Positions 49,600-60,680 of a stretch of DNA of 64,000 nucleotides are shown in pieces. Source of the stretch: Branchiostoma lanceolatum (Eukaryota; Chordata; Leptocardii; Amphioxiformes; Branchiostomatidae); NCBI RefSeq assembly GCF_035083965.1, contig NC_089727.1, positions 16,382,769 to 16,446,768 of the forward strand. The letters are read 5' to 3'. Position numbers and translations under genes: made by a program. The notes under the pieces were generated by a model. It did not search any database and was not told the DNA's origin. It saw nothing but the letters and a program-made list of their open reading frames with translations. Numbering within the stretch: the first letter of the stretch is position 1; every line of letters starts with the position of its first letter.

Positions 49600-50402
49600 A
49601 TGAACGTGTACTACGTTTGTATGATAGTAAACGATGACATTACAAATTAAGGAACGACAATCTATCTATTGCTCACACTTTGAAAGGATAAATTTCCTGA
49701 ATCAGACAAGTAGTATTTATAGTCTTGCCATTCTGCAGGATTTGTCCACATTAACTGCATATAAACGTTATTTTCAGATTATAAATAATTAATAGTTGTA
49801 CTGAATGTGTATGTCACGAACTAACAATGACGCGAAATTATCGACTGTAATGTTGAATGGCAAAATGTGCTAATCCATAACAACACGATAACAATCTGAA
49901 AAATTACATTAGAAATCTGGTATTTCTATATTAATTATAGACTGGTATGTACAGAATGCATGAACATTTTGTTGCAGAGCTTGAGAATCGTTTGTAAATT
50001 GTCTTTTTGTAAAGTAATGATTTGTGGTCATTGTTTCACGGGTGTCACCGAACGTACAGTTGAACATTTTGTCAAGTGGACTAGAAAATATCTACAGTGA
50101 TCCCTTGTTTCATGTATGTATATATATTACAATTCAAAACTGGAGAATGCAGTTGTCATCCCAGAAAATAATGGACCTTTCATTTTGATACTTTTTATGT
50201 GTAAGTATCACAGATGAATCTTCGACAAATTAGATTGACATTTCCATGGTTGTGTTCTATATTGTACAAATTTTAATCATCGTGCTTCATAAAGGTTTCC
50301 GTTATATGCTTAAGACTAAAAAATATTATTCAACTCCGCACTGTTTTTCTCATAGTAGGAGACCAGGACAGGTTTGGTCTCTTCAATTGACTATTTTTGC
50401 AC

Positions 50403-50514
50403 TCTTGAAGCAGAGGTTGGTGGAGAAGATTGTGACCTTTTTTTATCATATGCCCGTTTTGGTGGAGATTGCCGACAGAAAACCGGGCATATTCTCCACC
50501 AACCTCTGCTTGGA
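50403..50514. mobile_element. MITE, CCAAGCAGAGG family, short version
   Basis: Inverted arms GCAGAGGTTGGTGGAGAA and TTCTCCACCAACCTCTGC. Its CCAAGCAGAGGTTGG end matches the element at 16381-16566, but the inner sequence differs. Confidence 0.65.
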
Positions 50515-50580
50515 CAATAGTATTTTGTCTGTTAACACAATCCAAGGTGCGCATCCATACAGCGTCCCCATCCTGTTTTA

Positions 50581-53500
50581 TCAGCCGTGGAAGAACCTCT
50601 CCACCCGGTAGCCGCTTGAGGACGAGCCCCTGGGGAACCGGTGGTGGTCAACCTCCTTCATGTACCGCGGCTTCTCCTGGATAACTCGTGTCGAAAACTC
50701 CAGGTAAGACACCTGGAGGATATAATCAAAGTACGAAATCGTCATTTTGCCTTCCACGAACATTTCCTTCAAAGCTTTGTTAGGTATAACTCGTGTTAGA
50801 ATCACCACCATGTAAGGTGCACTGAAAATGGAGTGGGGAATCCCGGTGCTGGAGTTGCCGTCCCCATAGATCCCATACGAGTCCATAGAAAAGAACCCAA
50901 TAATGTACTGCTTGTTGGGTTCTATTCAAATTTGTCCTACAAGCTTCTGCGCGGAAATCATAACAACAAATTATATTGTGGCCTTGCACTGGGCAAACTC
51001 GTTACTGAAAAAAACTGTTACAATGTGTATTACAAAGTGTTATGGAAAGGAGAGAAACACGACCGTTCAGTGAAAGTGTAACAAAGGTAGAAGATTCTAA
51101 TATCCAAGCAAATGTCGGGAGGGCAAAATCGTCATGTTTTCTTAGCTGCCTGTTTCTGTCCCAAATTGTCTTCCGAACAGCTCAGTGGAAAACCAATGAG
51201 GCTATATGGGGAACCTCCTTGGGAAAAAGTGACGATTTTCCTCCAAACATCTGCTTGGTGACCCCAAGTCTTCATGTGAGTTGGATGATTAGACAAAAAA
51301 CTGTAATCTTTACATTTAGTGTAATTATGTTGATTTTTGTTTGTTTGTATTTGACTATACATACACTACATGTTTTATTTATCTACGTATGACGCAAGGC
51401 CCCGCTGCAAACTAGTGTTAATCACGGAGCTGGGCAACCCTGGATAAATATGACAAAAAATAGACAAATTGATAAATGAAATGAATAAAATTAGTAACAG
51501 CTCACCTTTGCGCGTATGTTGTGCCTCATCTCGCCTGTCTTCTTCCACAGGTCGGTGACGAAGGCCCACCTATCGTTCCTGTGCGCGCTGCTGACGCGAA
51601 ATGACGCGCCTGTGATGGTGAACGCTCCCCGGATGCCCTGTCCTCTCAGGTACTCCTTATAGAATTCCTTCATCGCGCTTGTAAAGCTGACCTAAGAAGG
51701 GTATTAGTGGAAGAAATGTAATCTCCAAGCAGATATAGCTGTTGTGCTTATTTTGGCGTAACTGGCGGTGTTTTGCACGTGTTGCACGTGGCACGGGGGA
51801 TCTATAGAAAGCGCATAATCTCAGCGCAAACGTTCAAAACGTCACCAAATGCGCTCAAAACAAGCCCGACTGCTACATCTGCTTTGGCGGTAAGAAGAAA
51901 GGGTACAATTATGAGGCGATTACCAGTATACACTTCCGGTCTGTAATCGAATGGCAGAAGCACAATAGTACGCGCGTATGACATGGTCTATCCAGTGTGT
52001 CTTGACTTTGACAATGTATACTGAAACCGGCCTTTCGTAAGGTTGTTAAATCTTTTTCAAGCTTTCCAGAGAGCATATATGGCAAAGAATAGTGCAGTGT
52101 CTACAAAGAAACCTAATCATACAATCTGACGAGGGTAGTCCTTCTACATTATGTTCTTGATGCAGGAAACGTTGGAAAGCTTGATAACTACTAGCCTCTA
52201 CCTACCAGGCACCACAGGTCGCTGGAAAAATAGTAGAAATTGACCAAATAGACAGATAACATGCCAGATAAGTTAGTCCACTAAAGGAGTACAGTTTGCG
52301 ACCTAGCTAGATAACTACATCGGCTGGGCATCATTACTGACCCTCAGTGTGTACCGTCTGCCCGTGGAGGCCCTCCCGATGGCGTGCCCGAAGGCCTCCA
52401 GTATCTGTGTCCGTATCCCCGCATGGTGTGTGTTCACCAGCATGATAAAACTACCTGCAACAACATGTCACATGTCAGAAGGAAAGGCAACGCCATCGAG
52501 AAAGGATATCGATGTACTGCTTTGTGTTAAATCAATGGGGAACTCGTTAGACCTTAATGAATTTGGGTAATGTCCCTACTACCTGGTCATTGCTGTAAAA
52601 CTATTTATGGTGTGTTTCTATTCAAGGATAAGCCAACACTTAATTAGTTTAAAAACAAGTACATCTGTATTGCCGTAACTGTTTTTAGTGAATGTATACC
52701 GTGCCCATTTATTGCCAATGTTATTATGCATTCCATCTAATCAAATAGCCATTTGTGATAACGCCTACATGTATGAGGCCTTCACAAGTAACTAAACAGA
52801 AACTACCCGTCTCCAATGGATATAAAGTCGGCATGTGCACTGTAAGTATAAAAAACCCAAGGGGCGAGTACGCCGCTCTCGAACCCGCACCGATCCCGAT
52901 CCGCACGGCTTGGGAATCCAACACGCTAACCACTAGGCTAAAAGGGCCGCACCGGTTAGACTGGTCAGTTAGTGGAGGTTGATCCCCACTGTTACAGATG
53001 TATTAAGTTTACCCTTTATTCGGCTCTCCTCCTCTGCGGCTGCGTAGTCGTCCGATCCTGTAGAACTCAGTCTTGAGATAGCAGACTTCTGGGATCGAAT
53101 CGTACACGTCATCCACAATGGCGCCCGCAAAATGGCGTCCCTCAAGTCGAGAAGTTCGTCATCAGTATTGACTTGGATGTGTCTGTTAATGAGAGAGTAA
53201 AACAAGATCGGACTAGATGGTTAGATGGACGCCTAAGCAGAGGCAACTTCAAATGATTTTGATCTCAAAGAAATAAATGGAAAAGAAGTACTTCATACCC
53301 AGTCAAATGATAAGCTACTCTCAATAAGGACACTATTTGAATACATGTACAATGTCATGTATCTATGTTTAATAAGTGTATCAGAAGATGGTGGTCTTGT
53401 GAATACGTTTGTCAACTACTAGTAATTATCTCCATGAAAAATGGAGATATTGTTTTGGGTGTGTCTGTCTGTGTGTGTGTGTGTATGTATGTGTGTATGT

Positions 53501-56500
53501 TTGTGTTTCCGCACCACTCCCGTCAGCATAACTCAAGAACCTCTTGATGGATTACAATGATATTTGGGATGTGGGCGGGTGTTGTGAAGCCGAAATTTAA
53601 GGTCGATTTTGGGCCCCCTGGTATGTGACCTTGGTACTGCAGCAGAACTGCAATTTTTGTATCTTTTGACCTGGACGTGCTGTAGTCTTGATTTTTGGGT
53701 GGCAGATAGCTTGTGATGTAATAAAGAAGTGGTGTAGGTTTGGGCCCCCTAGCAGCTTCCTCTGAAACTGCAAGGGCGTTTTTGTGAAAATCTTCTAAGG
53801 AGAATAACTGAACAAAGGAACAACGGATTTCCATGATATTTAGTATGCAGGTAGCTAAGATAGAGATATATACTATGAAGTGCAAATTATGCTAATTGGG
53901 ACTTAATTTGCATAGCTAATGAGGAAAATCTATATTTGCAGTGTTTTCCATTATCAGACTCAAATACATGTAGCGTATGTAGTTTATGGAAAGTGGGTCA
54001 GCAACAGATACCAATTATGCAAATAAATTCCTAATTTGCATAATCAATGCAAAACACCATATCTCATCTAATTGGAAAATTATAGGACTGTCAATATGAT
54101 ACTTAGTAAACAGGTAGCTTAGACAGATATATACATAATGAAGTGCAAATTATGCTAATTGTGACTTAATTTGCATAGCTAATGAGGAAAATCCATATTT
54201 ACAGTGTTTTCCATTATCAGACTCAAATACATGTAACATATGCAGTTTATGGAAAGTGGAGCATCAACAGATACCAATTATGCAAATAAAGTTCGTAATT
54301 TGCATGATTAATGCAAAACACGATAATTCATCTAATTGGAAAATTATAGGACTGTCAATATTGCAACATGTAAGTTAGATAAAGGTGTTTATGACCAAGC
54401 ATATATTATGCAAATGTGTAAGTCATTTGCATGAATAGAATTGTTCATGGAGATATGAGGTCGTGGAACTCTTGTTATTGATATTTTCGATGAACTGTTC
54501 TTCTTTTCCGAAATTGGGAACAAAGGCAGAAGTTTTCCGCTTACTCTTTGCAGAAGAACTTATGTGACAACTTAATGGCTCTATGACCGCGAACTTTGAC
54601 ATTTTGCCAAATTGAACACGGATGATTAAACAGACTTGAACAATACGTGACCAAATTCAAATTTTAGGAGAATAACGGACATTTGGCTATCTACAGGACT
54701 GTGATAGATGGAATACCTTTAGAACAAAAACCACTGTAATTCAAGAATTAAAAAAAATAATAACTGTAATTTGATTATAAACAAAAAACTCTTTGATGAT
54801 TCTATATATTCATACTATTCTCACAAAACATGGTGTACACAAGGACATTACATAATGTCCTTGGTGTGCACTTTAACGCGTTCGATACATCAGATTCATG
54901 TTGAGGTTTTAGAAGACATTATAGCTTGCCTCTGGAGAAAACGGAGAGTTGGTATTTAGATTTGTTAACCGAAGTTGCCCTCTGGTACCCTACCACTTAC
55001 CCCCGACCGCCTAAACAGTTACATTTGAAACCCATTCATGCGGATAATGCAGATAGACCGACCCAACTGCACAGGGTCTCGTGTCGGTGTTCTTCAAATC
55101 CCAGGGGCAACAATAGAATATCCTGAACCAGATCTCAGCGTTTCAACAGTCCCGTTGTTCCACGCGCTCGTGTGCGATAAGATGATGGAATGTTAGCCCA
55201 TGTATCAACACACGTCGCCAGAGAGACTATTGACGAGACGACGGGGGATGAAACACAGTTTGTTCGGTCTCCCACGGCGCGTGACACCTCCGAATTACGG
55301 GGTGAATCCGAGGGTCACGTGTGACGTAGCAACTATTGTCTCCCCCGTCTTATGGTATTTTATCCAAACCTTTGTTAGGGCCCCGTGCTGGTTTAAGTCC
55401 CGAGCTGACGTGTGTTAGGATCAGGCAAGATTGAAAACCCAAAAGTCCAATCAAAACAGGTTTGTTACATTGAAAGGACAGTGTTGTTATCGTTGGAATT
55501 TCGCAAATGATTTATAAGAGGTCACGAATGTGGAGCTATTCTTATTCTGGCCTTTCAATAAGATGACTTGAAAACTCCACATTATCCAGTTCGCGATGAT
55601 ATTGATATGAAACATCATCAGTGGATAAGCTAAGAGCATTTACCATGAACGTTATAGTACAGGAAACAATTTCGTCAGAATTTTTCTTAACAGAACAGGT
55701 TTATGGAAATACAGGATCAAATTGAATATATTTTATAGGAAGTATGAAGGCCAAATAACACTTTATATTGGCTGAACTAAATATCTTCAACGTTAGAATG
55801 ACCTTTCGATATTATGGCGTTGTGTTCGTGCCAAAATGAATATTACGTTACTTGAATAGCCATCTGGATAAGATATTTCTTAGCGATGAAGAAGAGTGGA
55901 CAGATTTACGCCTCAGTAGCAGTGATTGTGTGCACGTCGTTAAAAAGAAACCAGGCGCACTTAAACAATCACCCTAAGCACCTCTGTGCCCTGGATTTCC
56001 TATCATATTGTGAGAATACAATAATGCCCGAAGCGTCGCGCATCATGCGTATAATTAATAATTCAATACCAGTCTCATTGTTGTGATGAATTTGACATGG
56101 TCTCTGTATTAGATTGCTTATGATATTGTTTATAATTATATATCTCGGCCCACTTTATAGCGACCTATTTTTTTTTTTTTTTTTTTTTTTATTGCAACAT
56201 TTACAAACAAGACATGATGACGACAGACTCAAGCTTACAGCTTATTTTCATGTCGTCATCGACAGAATACATTACAGAATAACAAAACAAATTTTACAAA
56301 TACTGAAAATGACAAAAAAACAGGTGCGGACATGCAAAGCATAAGAGCAACAAATTATCTCAAATAAACTACATAACAGAAATCATTAAATGTAAGAAAA
56401 ATTGAAATCAATAAACAGATAAATATGTGGACAGGTACTACAAGACTGGTAGGATGGTGGTTTACTACTCAAATCTTTTGGATTGTATAATGAAAAGTTG

Positions 56501-58344
56501 GACATGCTGTAAGAGTTTGACATTGTTTGAATTCGAAAGGAAGGGTAAGCCTTTAAGCAGTAATTGAATTAGAACATCATCCGAGAGATTATTGAGATTT
56601 ATGACTGAACCTACCAGATTTTCTAAATTACTGAAGAGAAAGGAACGGTGTTGTGTGTAGTTAGGGCAGTACAAGAAGTAATGAGAAATACTTTCACAAG
56701 GATGGCCACAGGTACAAGCAGGACTGGTAACTAGGTTTCGAGTGTACAAATTGAAGTTTAAACTGAAAGTACTAGCGACCTATTTAGCTATATCTCTGTT
56801 CCACTGTGTCCGAATTGCTTTTATCGTACACTGTAACAGTAAACAAATCCGGATATCAATGGTATAAAGAAGAAGAAGTTGGTGCAATTATTGATAAGCA
56901 TCTCTCTAACGTGAGGCTTTGGGTAGAAGATAGTTTCAGATCGGACGGAATTGCAGACTCTACAAGCTGATGTGACGCACGACACATTTCCAATCCTCGT
57001 GATCGTTCAGGACAATACATTAAGAACACCTGGTTTCCAGAGTGACTTAAGTCTCTCACGTGAATTAAGCCCGGGGGGCTGGGGACGACCTCTACCGAAT
57101 TCGTGACCTTAAAATGTCGTTACCTATACATAAATCCACTCTGCTATATATGATCGTACTGTTTATTTTACCTGGCTTTTCAGATAGGTTTCCACGTTCG
57201 GTATTACGTATAGAAATGGGTTAAAATCTTGGTGTGAAGTAGCAGACGTCCCGGGGGATTGCTGTGTCCCAAATGTAGAATACAAAGCCTGAGAGGACAC
57301 GCATATACATACCATCACATATACACTCACCTAGACAGGGCGTTCCTAAACAGAGGCATATCTGCGATCACTACGGCGGCGGACGGGTCGTGGGAGAGCG
57401 TCCTGCTCCGCCCATCCCACGTGAAGATACTCCTCGGCAGTTCCGCCATGAAGTTCTCTATCCTGACGGCCCCCACCGCCATGTTCCCCATGCCGATCCC
57501 GTTGCTACCGCCGCCACTGCCGTTCGGTCTGTACGGTAGCGCCGCCATCTTGGTTATTGCGTGACGCGGCCTGTTCAAGACCCCCTGTCTGTTGTCCCCT
57601 GTATTGTACGGCTAGAGCAGGGAGATAATGATTCTTTATGACATGAGAGCTCCCGAGAATTAAGCGTAGAATATGTATTTCCGTTCGTGTGGATATCCAA
57701 GTATCAACTTATCAAATCTGCAAATAATAAGTAGTGATAGCTAATTCTGACATGGCGCTTTTTGGGTCGATTACTTCAACTCATGATGACGCATCTTTTG
57801 TGCCTGTTTTAACAGAATCAAAATTATGAATTTATAAGTAGTAGTCATCTATTAGCAGTTTTGTAGTATCGAATAGTACTGGTAAATGAAGGTAAATTTT
57901 ACGCTGTTGACGACAGAAGAAATAGAAAGCGTTAAAGACAGCTAAAGAGACACTTCCGGCTTATTCGAAATTACAGCAAACATCACTTAGGCAGGTGTGT
58001 GGAAGTTCCACTCCGACATACTCGAATTTGAATGGGTTTGTAGAAGACCGAAAAAAATGGGACTGCGATATAAATATCAAAACAGTGCCCTTTTCAGTGA
58101 TAGTAACTTTTCTAAACAACATAAGATTTCTTAAAAGACACTTCCAAAGACGCTAAGTCTCATAGTTTTCTGTAAAGCTCTGTAACGTTACTTATAAAAC
58201 ACTTATATAGCAATTCTGTAGCGTCAATTGTGGTTTTATAGCTTCCCTTTCTACGGAAACAGTCGTAAGATTTACCTTGTTTGCGTTGACTCCTGGAGAT
58301 GACCGACTAAGTTTCATGAGACTTTCCGAGAACACTTCCCTCTC
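50581..58344 (-). CDS. Conserved-looking intracellular protein, not recognised
   Basis: Exons in order: 58276-58344, 57331-57611, 53013-53182, 52342-52454, 51506-51691, 50581-50907. Phases fit and total exactly 382 codons with stop. The likely start is the Met of MKLSRSSPGVNANK in the first exon; that exon is also open upstream, so the start is uncertain. After a basic, Gly-rich N-terminus (NGSGGGSNGIGMGN) come IENFMAELPRSIFTWDGRSR, GSFIMLVNTHHAGIRTQILE, KEFYKEYLRGQGIRGAFTIT, RWAFVTDLWKKTGEMRHN, YIIGFFSMDSYGIYGDGNSS and a basic C-terminus. No signal peptide or clear membrane helix is seen; it reads as one soluble globular domain. The last acceptor (after 50907) has a weak pyrimidine tract. 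I know no family for it and propose no function. Confidence 0.7.
51107..51262. mobile_element. MITE, CCAAGCAGAGG family, diverged
   Basis: Ends CCAAGCAAATGTCGGG and CATCTGCTTGG with inner arms CAAAATCGTCA / TGACGATTTT. It lies in the last intron of the unrecognised gene. Confidence 0.65.
51721..51890. mobile_element. MITE, CCAAGCAGA family, TA-flanked
   Basis: Ends ATCTCCAAGCAGATATAGC and GCTACATCTGCTTTGGCGG, with TA at 51719-51720 and 51891-51892. It sits just upstream of the acceptor for exon 51506-51691. Confidence 0.65.
52840..52965 (-). mobile_element. tRNA-derived SINE head
   Basis: Minus strand: A-box region TAGCCTAGTGGTTAGCGTG and B-box-like GGTTCGAGAGC, spaced as in a tRNA. It is in the intron after exon 53013-53182 of the unrecognised gene. 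Confidence 0.65.
53426..54478 (+). repeat. Long interspersed repeat, copy 4
   Basis: The fold-back start ATCTCCATGAAAAATGGAGA is followed by a TG-rich tract, GGGCCCCCTAGCAGC at about 53743, then two near-identical internal units of about 230 bp (53850-54080 and 54090-54340) with TTTGCATAGCTAATGAGGAA. It ends ATGAGGTCGTGGAACTCTTG. It lies in an intron of the unrecognised gene. Confidence 0.7.
54479..56157. other. Intron sequence, nothing recognised
   Basis: Part of the 4.1-kb intron between exons 57331-57611 and 53013-53182 of the unrecognised gene. Short open frames only. Confidence 0.5.
56171..56772 (-). mobile_element. 5'-truncated LINE with target-site duplication
   Basis: A poly-A tail (a T run of about 20 from 56171 on the plus strand) and a minus-strand open frame ending the ORF2 C-terminus: SPACTCGHPCESISHYFLYC, then CPNYTQHRSFLFSNLENL, the CxCG...H...C motif of LINE proteins. 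The 13-bp duplication TAGCGACCTATTT at 56158-56170 and 56773-56785 is perfect, so the insertion is recent. It is in an intron of the unrecognised gene. Confidence 0.88.
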
Positions 58345-58667
58345 CTGACTTGTTTAACGTTCACGGTCACGTGGTCCACGGTTAAACAAGTCACCCTTCA
58401 AAGGCCAAGGTCAATCAGACGCAGAATAACACGAGCTCTTAAAGCTACAACGATGTGGCATCCAGCCCTCTTTATCATCTACAATGTCTACCCTAACTGT
58501 TACCACAGAAACCATTTAGACTCAGGACAGTTATTTCAAAGCCCGATGTTTATGCGCTTCCTGACTCATTCCACGCCATTGATACTCTACAAGAAAGGGT
58601 TGATTGGGAAGATTGCATCCTGGAAGCCAGACCCCTTCGGCCAAGGAAGTCAAAATGGCATCGTGTG

Positions 58668-58975
58668 GTGCAATCGGCAGGGTGTTTCGCCCACAACCGA
58701 GAGGTCCCGGGTTCGAAACCACTGATATGCCTGATATGTTGTGCCCTTGCGAAAGGCACTTAACACGACTTTCCTCACTTCACTCAGGTGTAAATGAGTA
58801 CCTAGCTTCGGTTAGGGACGTCCCTCGGATAGGACGTTATATGGAGGTCCCGTGTTTGAGAAGAGCCACACCTCGAACACGTTAAAGAACCCACCGAAAA
58901 GAGTAGGGGTTCGCCCTTAGTAATAGCCTCGGGCTAGTTGTGCAACCCTGGTATGTACTTCAACTTCAACTTATT
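58668..58975 (+). mobile_element. tRNA-derived SINE
   Basis: Head with A-box-like TGGTGCAATCGGC and B-box GGTTCGAAACC. The body shares TAGCTTCGGTTAGGGACGTC and GGATAGGACGTTA with the SINE at 7208-7613. It ends in a CTTCAA repeat that runs directly into the 3' end of the LINE at 58977. Confidence 0.78.
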
Positions 58976-58976
58976 G

Positions 58977-60024
58977 AACCCCCAGATAACCCCGCGAGGG
59001 GCAAAGTAGGGGGGGAGGAGGTCCCAGGCTAAGGCGGGCAGGCCTCCAGCCTGGCGCGGAAAGACTCAACGGTGGGAGCCGTAACAACCGCGCCAGGCAG
59101 GGCGTTCCACTCGGGGATGGTGCGGGGGAAGTATGAATATTTGTAAGAGTCTGTTCTGGTGTAAAGTGGTTGAAATTTGAGCGTGTGGCTTCCCCGGGTG
59201 CGCCCCTGAGCTGGTTTCAGTAGACTATCTGTATTAATATTGATGTGGTTATTAACTAGCTTATAGAAAAAGGTGAGGCGGGCGTTCCTCCTCCTTTCAG
59301 AGAGAAGGGTCCACTGCAGGTCATTGAGCATTTGTGTCACGCTGCTAGTCTGCCGGTAGTAATTCAGAGTCACTCGGGCGGCCCTGCGCTGGACGGCCTC
59401 CACCGCCTGTATCCAGACGGTGGCACTATATTCCAAGTGGGGCCGCACCAGCGCTTTGTAACAAGTGGCCTTGACCATAGATGGACAATGGGTCAAATTG
59501 CGCCGAATGACCCCTAATACCCTGCCGGCTTTGCTGGTGGCGTAGTTGATATGGGTGTCCCACCGCAGATCGTCGGACAGTTGTACTCCAAGATAGGGGT
59601 GGGACTTGACACCGGTGAGGGCTTCTCCACTTAGGGAGTACTGGGTTAGGATGGGGTGCTTTTTACGGGTGATATGGAGGATGTGGCATTTAGAGGGATT
59701 GAACGACATAAGCCAACGATTTTGCCAATCTGTTAGTGCATCAAGATCAGACTGTAGACCTTGTGCGTCAGAAGGCGTGCTGATAGTTCGATAAATCAAG
59801 CAATCGTCGGCAAATAATCGAACGTGTGAATCTACGGAGCTGGGGAGGTCGTTAATGTACAGTAGAAAGAGCAAAGGGCCTAACACTATACCCTGAGGGA
59901 CTCCAGAGGTGACCCTGACAGCTTTAGATGTTCCACCGTCAAAGACAACCCTCTGGGTTCTCTCTGTTAGGAAGGCCCTAAACCAAGACTGAAGAAGGTC
60001 AGAAATGCCATGTTCATGCTGAAC
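58977..60024 (-). mobile_element. LINE ORF2 fragment (reverse transcriptase C-terminal half, 3' end)
   Basis: An uninterrupted minus-strand frame of more than 300 residues covers the end of the reverse transcriptase: GVPQGIVLGPLLFLLYINDL, the catalytic FADD in VRLFADDCLIYR, then SHPYLGVQLSDDLRW, RPHLEYSATVW and the stop after EACPP. The 5' end is cut near 60024. It belongs to the Jockey/CR1-like group of non-LTR elements (inferred from the motifs). The same family is at 627-1815. It lies between the unrecognised gene and the TRAF-like gene. Confidence 0.9.
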
Positions 60025-60339
60025 CTATATCAAATGAATAAATAAAAGCCAATATGACCTGCTTTCAGATTTGCCACAAGACCTCTAATTATCTATCGAT
60101 AGGTTAGAGATCAGGTGCCAACTCTTGTAGGGTCCAAACCAGTAACTTATGGAAATTATTTCAACGCTGGTAATACATTTTTCATAAATAGACGCCTCAT
60201 ATATATCTTCTCATAAATCAATGTCGATTTTCATAACACTGTTTCTAACCTCCTCGTGGGTTCAGAACAAGATGGCCCGGACATGGAAACCTCGGTGCAA
60301 GGCGGATAAAATGTCTAAAATGTAAAAGTCTAAATCCAA

Positions 60340-60670
60340 AAATCACTGGAAAAGTCACAAGAATCGTAAAAAGTATGCTTTATTTGAGTCACAATTAACA
60401 CATTTGAGGTACAAACATACGAGAAAGTCTTATAAAACATATAACATTCAGTAAGAAGTAACCATGATATACAAAGTTCGCCTAGATTGAATATTTCTGT
60501 ATTAAACGTTTGTCGTAGGGTCACAAGAATCTTAAAAAGTATGCTTTATTTGAGTCACAATACAAACATACGAGAAAGTCTTATAATAGATATAACATTC
60601 AGTAAGAAGTAACCATGATATTCAAAGTTCGCCTAAATTGAATATTTCTGTATCAAACGTTTGTCGTAGG
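60340..60670. repeat. Two-copy tandem repeat (about 160-175 bp)
   Basis: The segment containing AAAAAGTATGCTTTATTTGA and CAGTAAGAAGTAACCATGAT occurs twice with few differences; a roughly 17-bp indel sits after GAGTCACAAT. It immediately follows the stop codon of the TRAF-like gene on the minus strand, so it probably forms its 3' UTR. Confidence 0.85.
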
Positions 60671-60680
60671 GAAGGCAGTA

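Noticed and set aside
53013-53182. Alternative frame of this exon reading VYDSIPEVCYLKTEFYR
   Set aside because: It looks protein-like, but its donor phase does not fit the next exon and it meets a stop upstream; the frame HIQVNTDDELLDLRD fits both splice phases.
58525-58660. Possible exon upstream of the SINE at 58668
   Set aside because: Open in several frames but without splice sites or similarity to neighbours; likely part of repeat flank.
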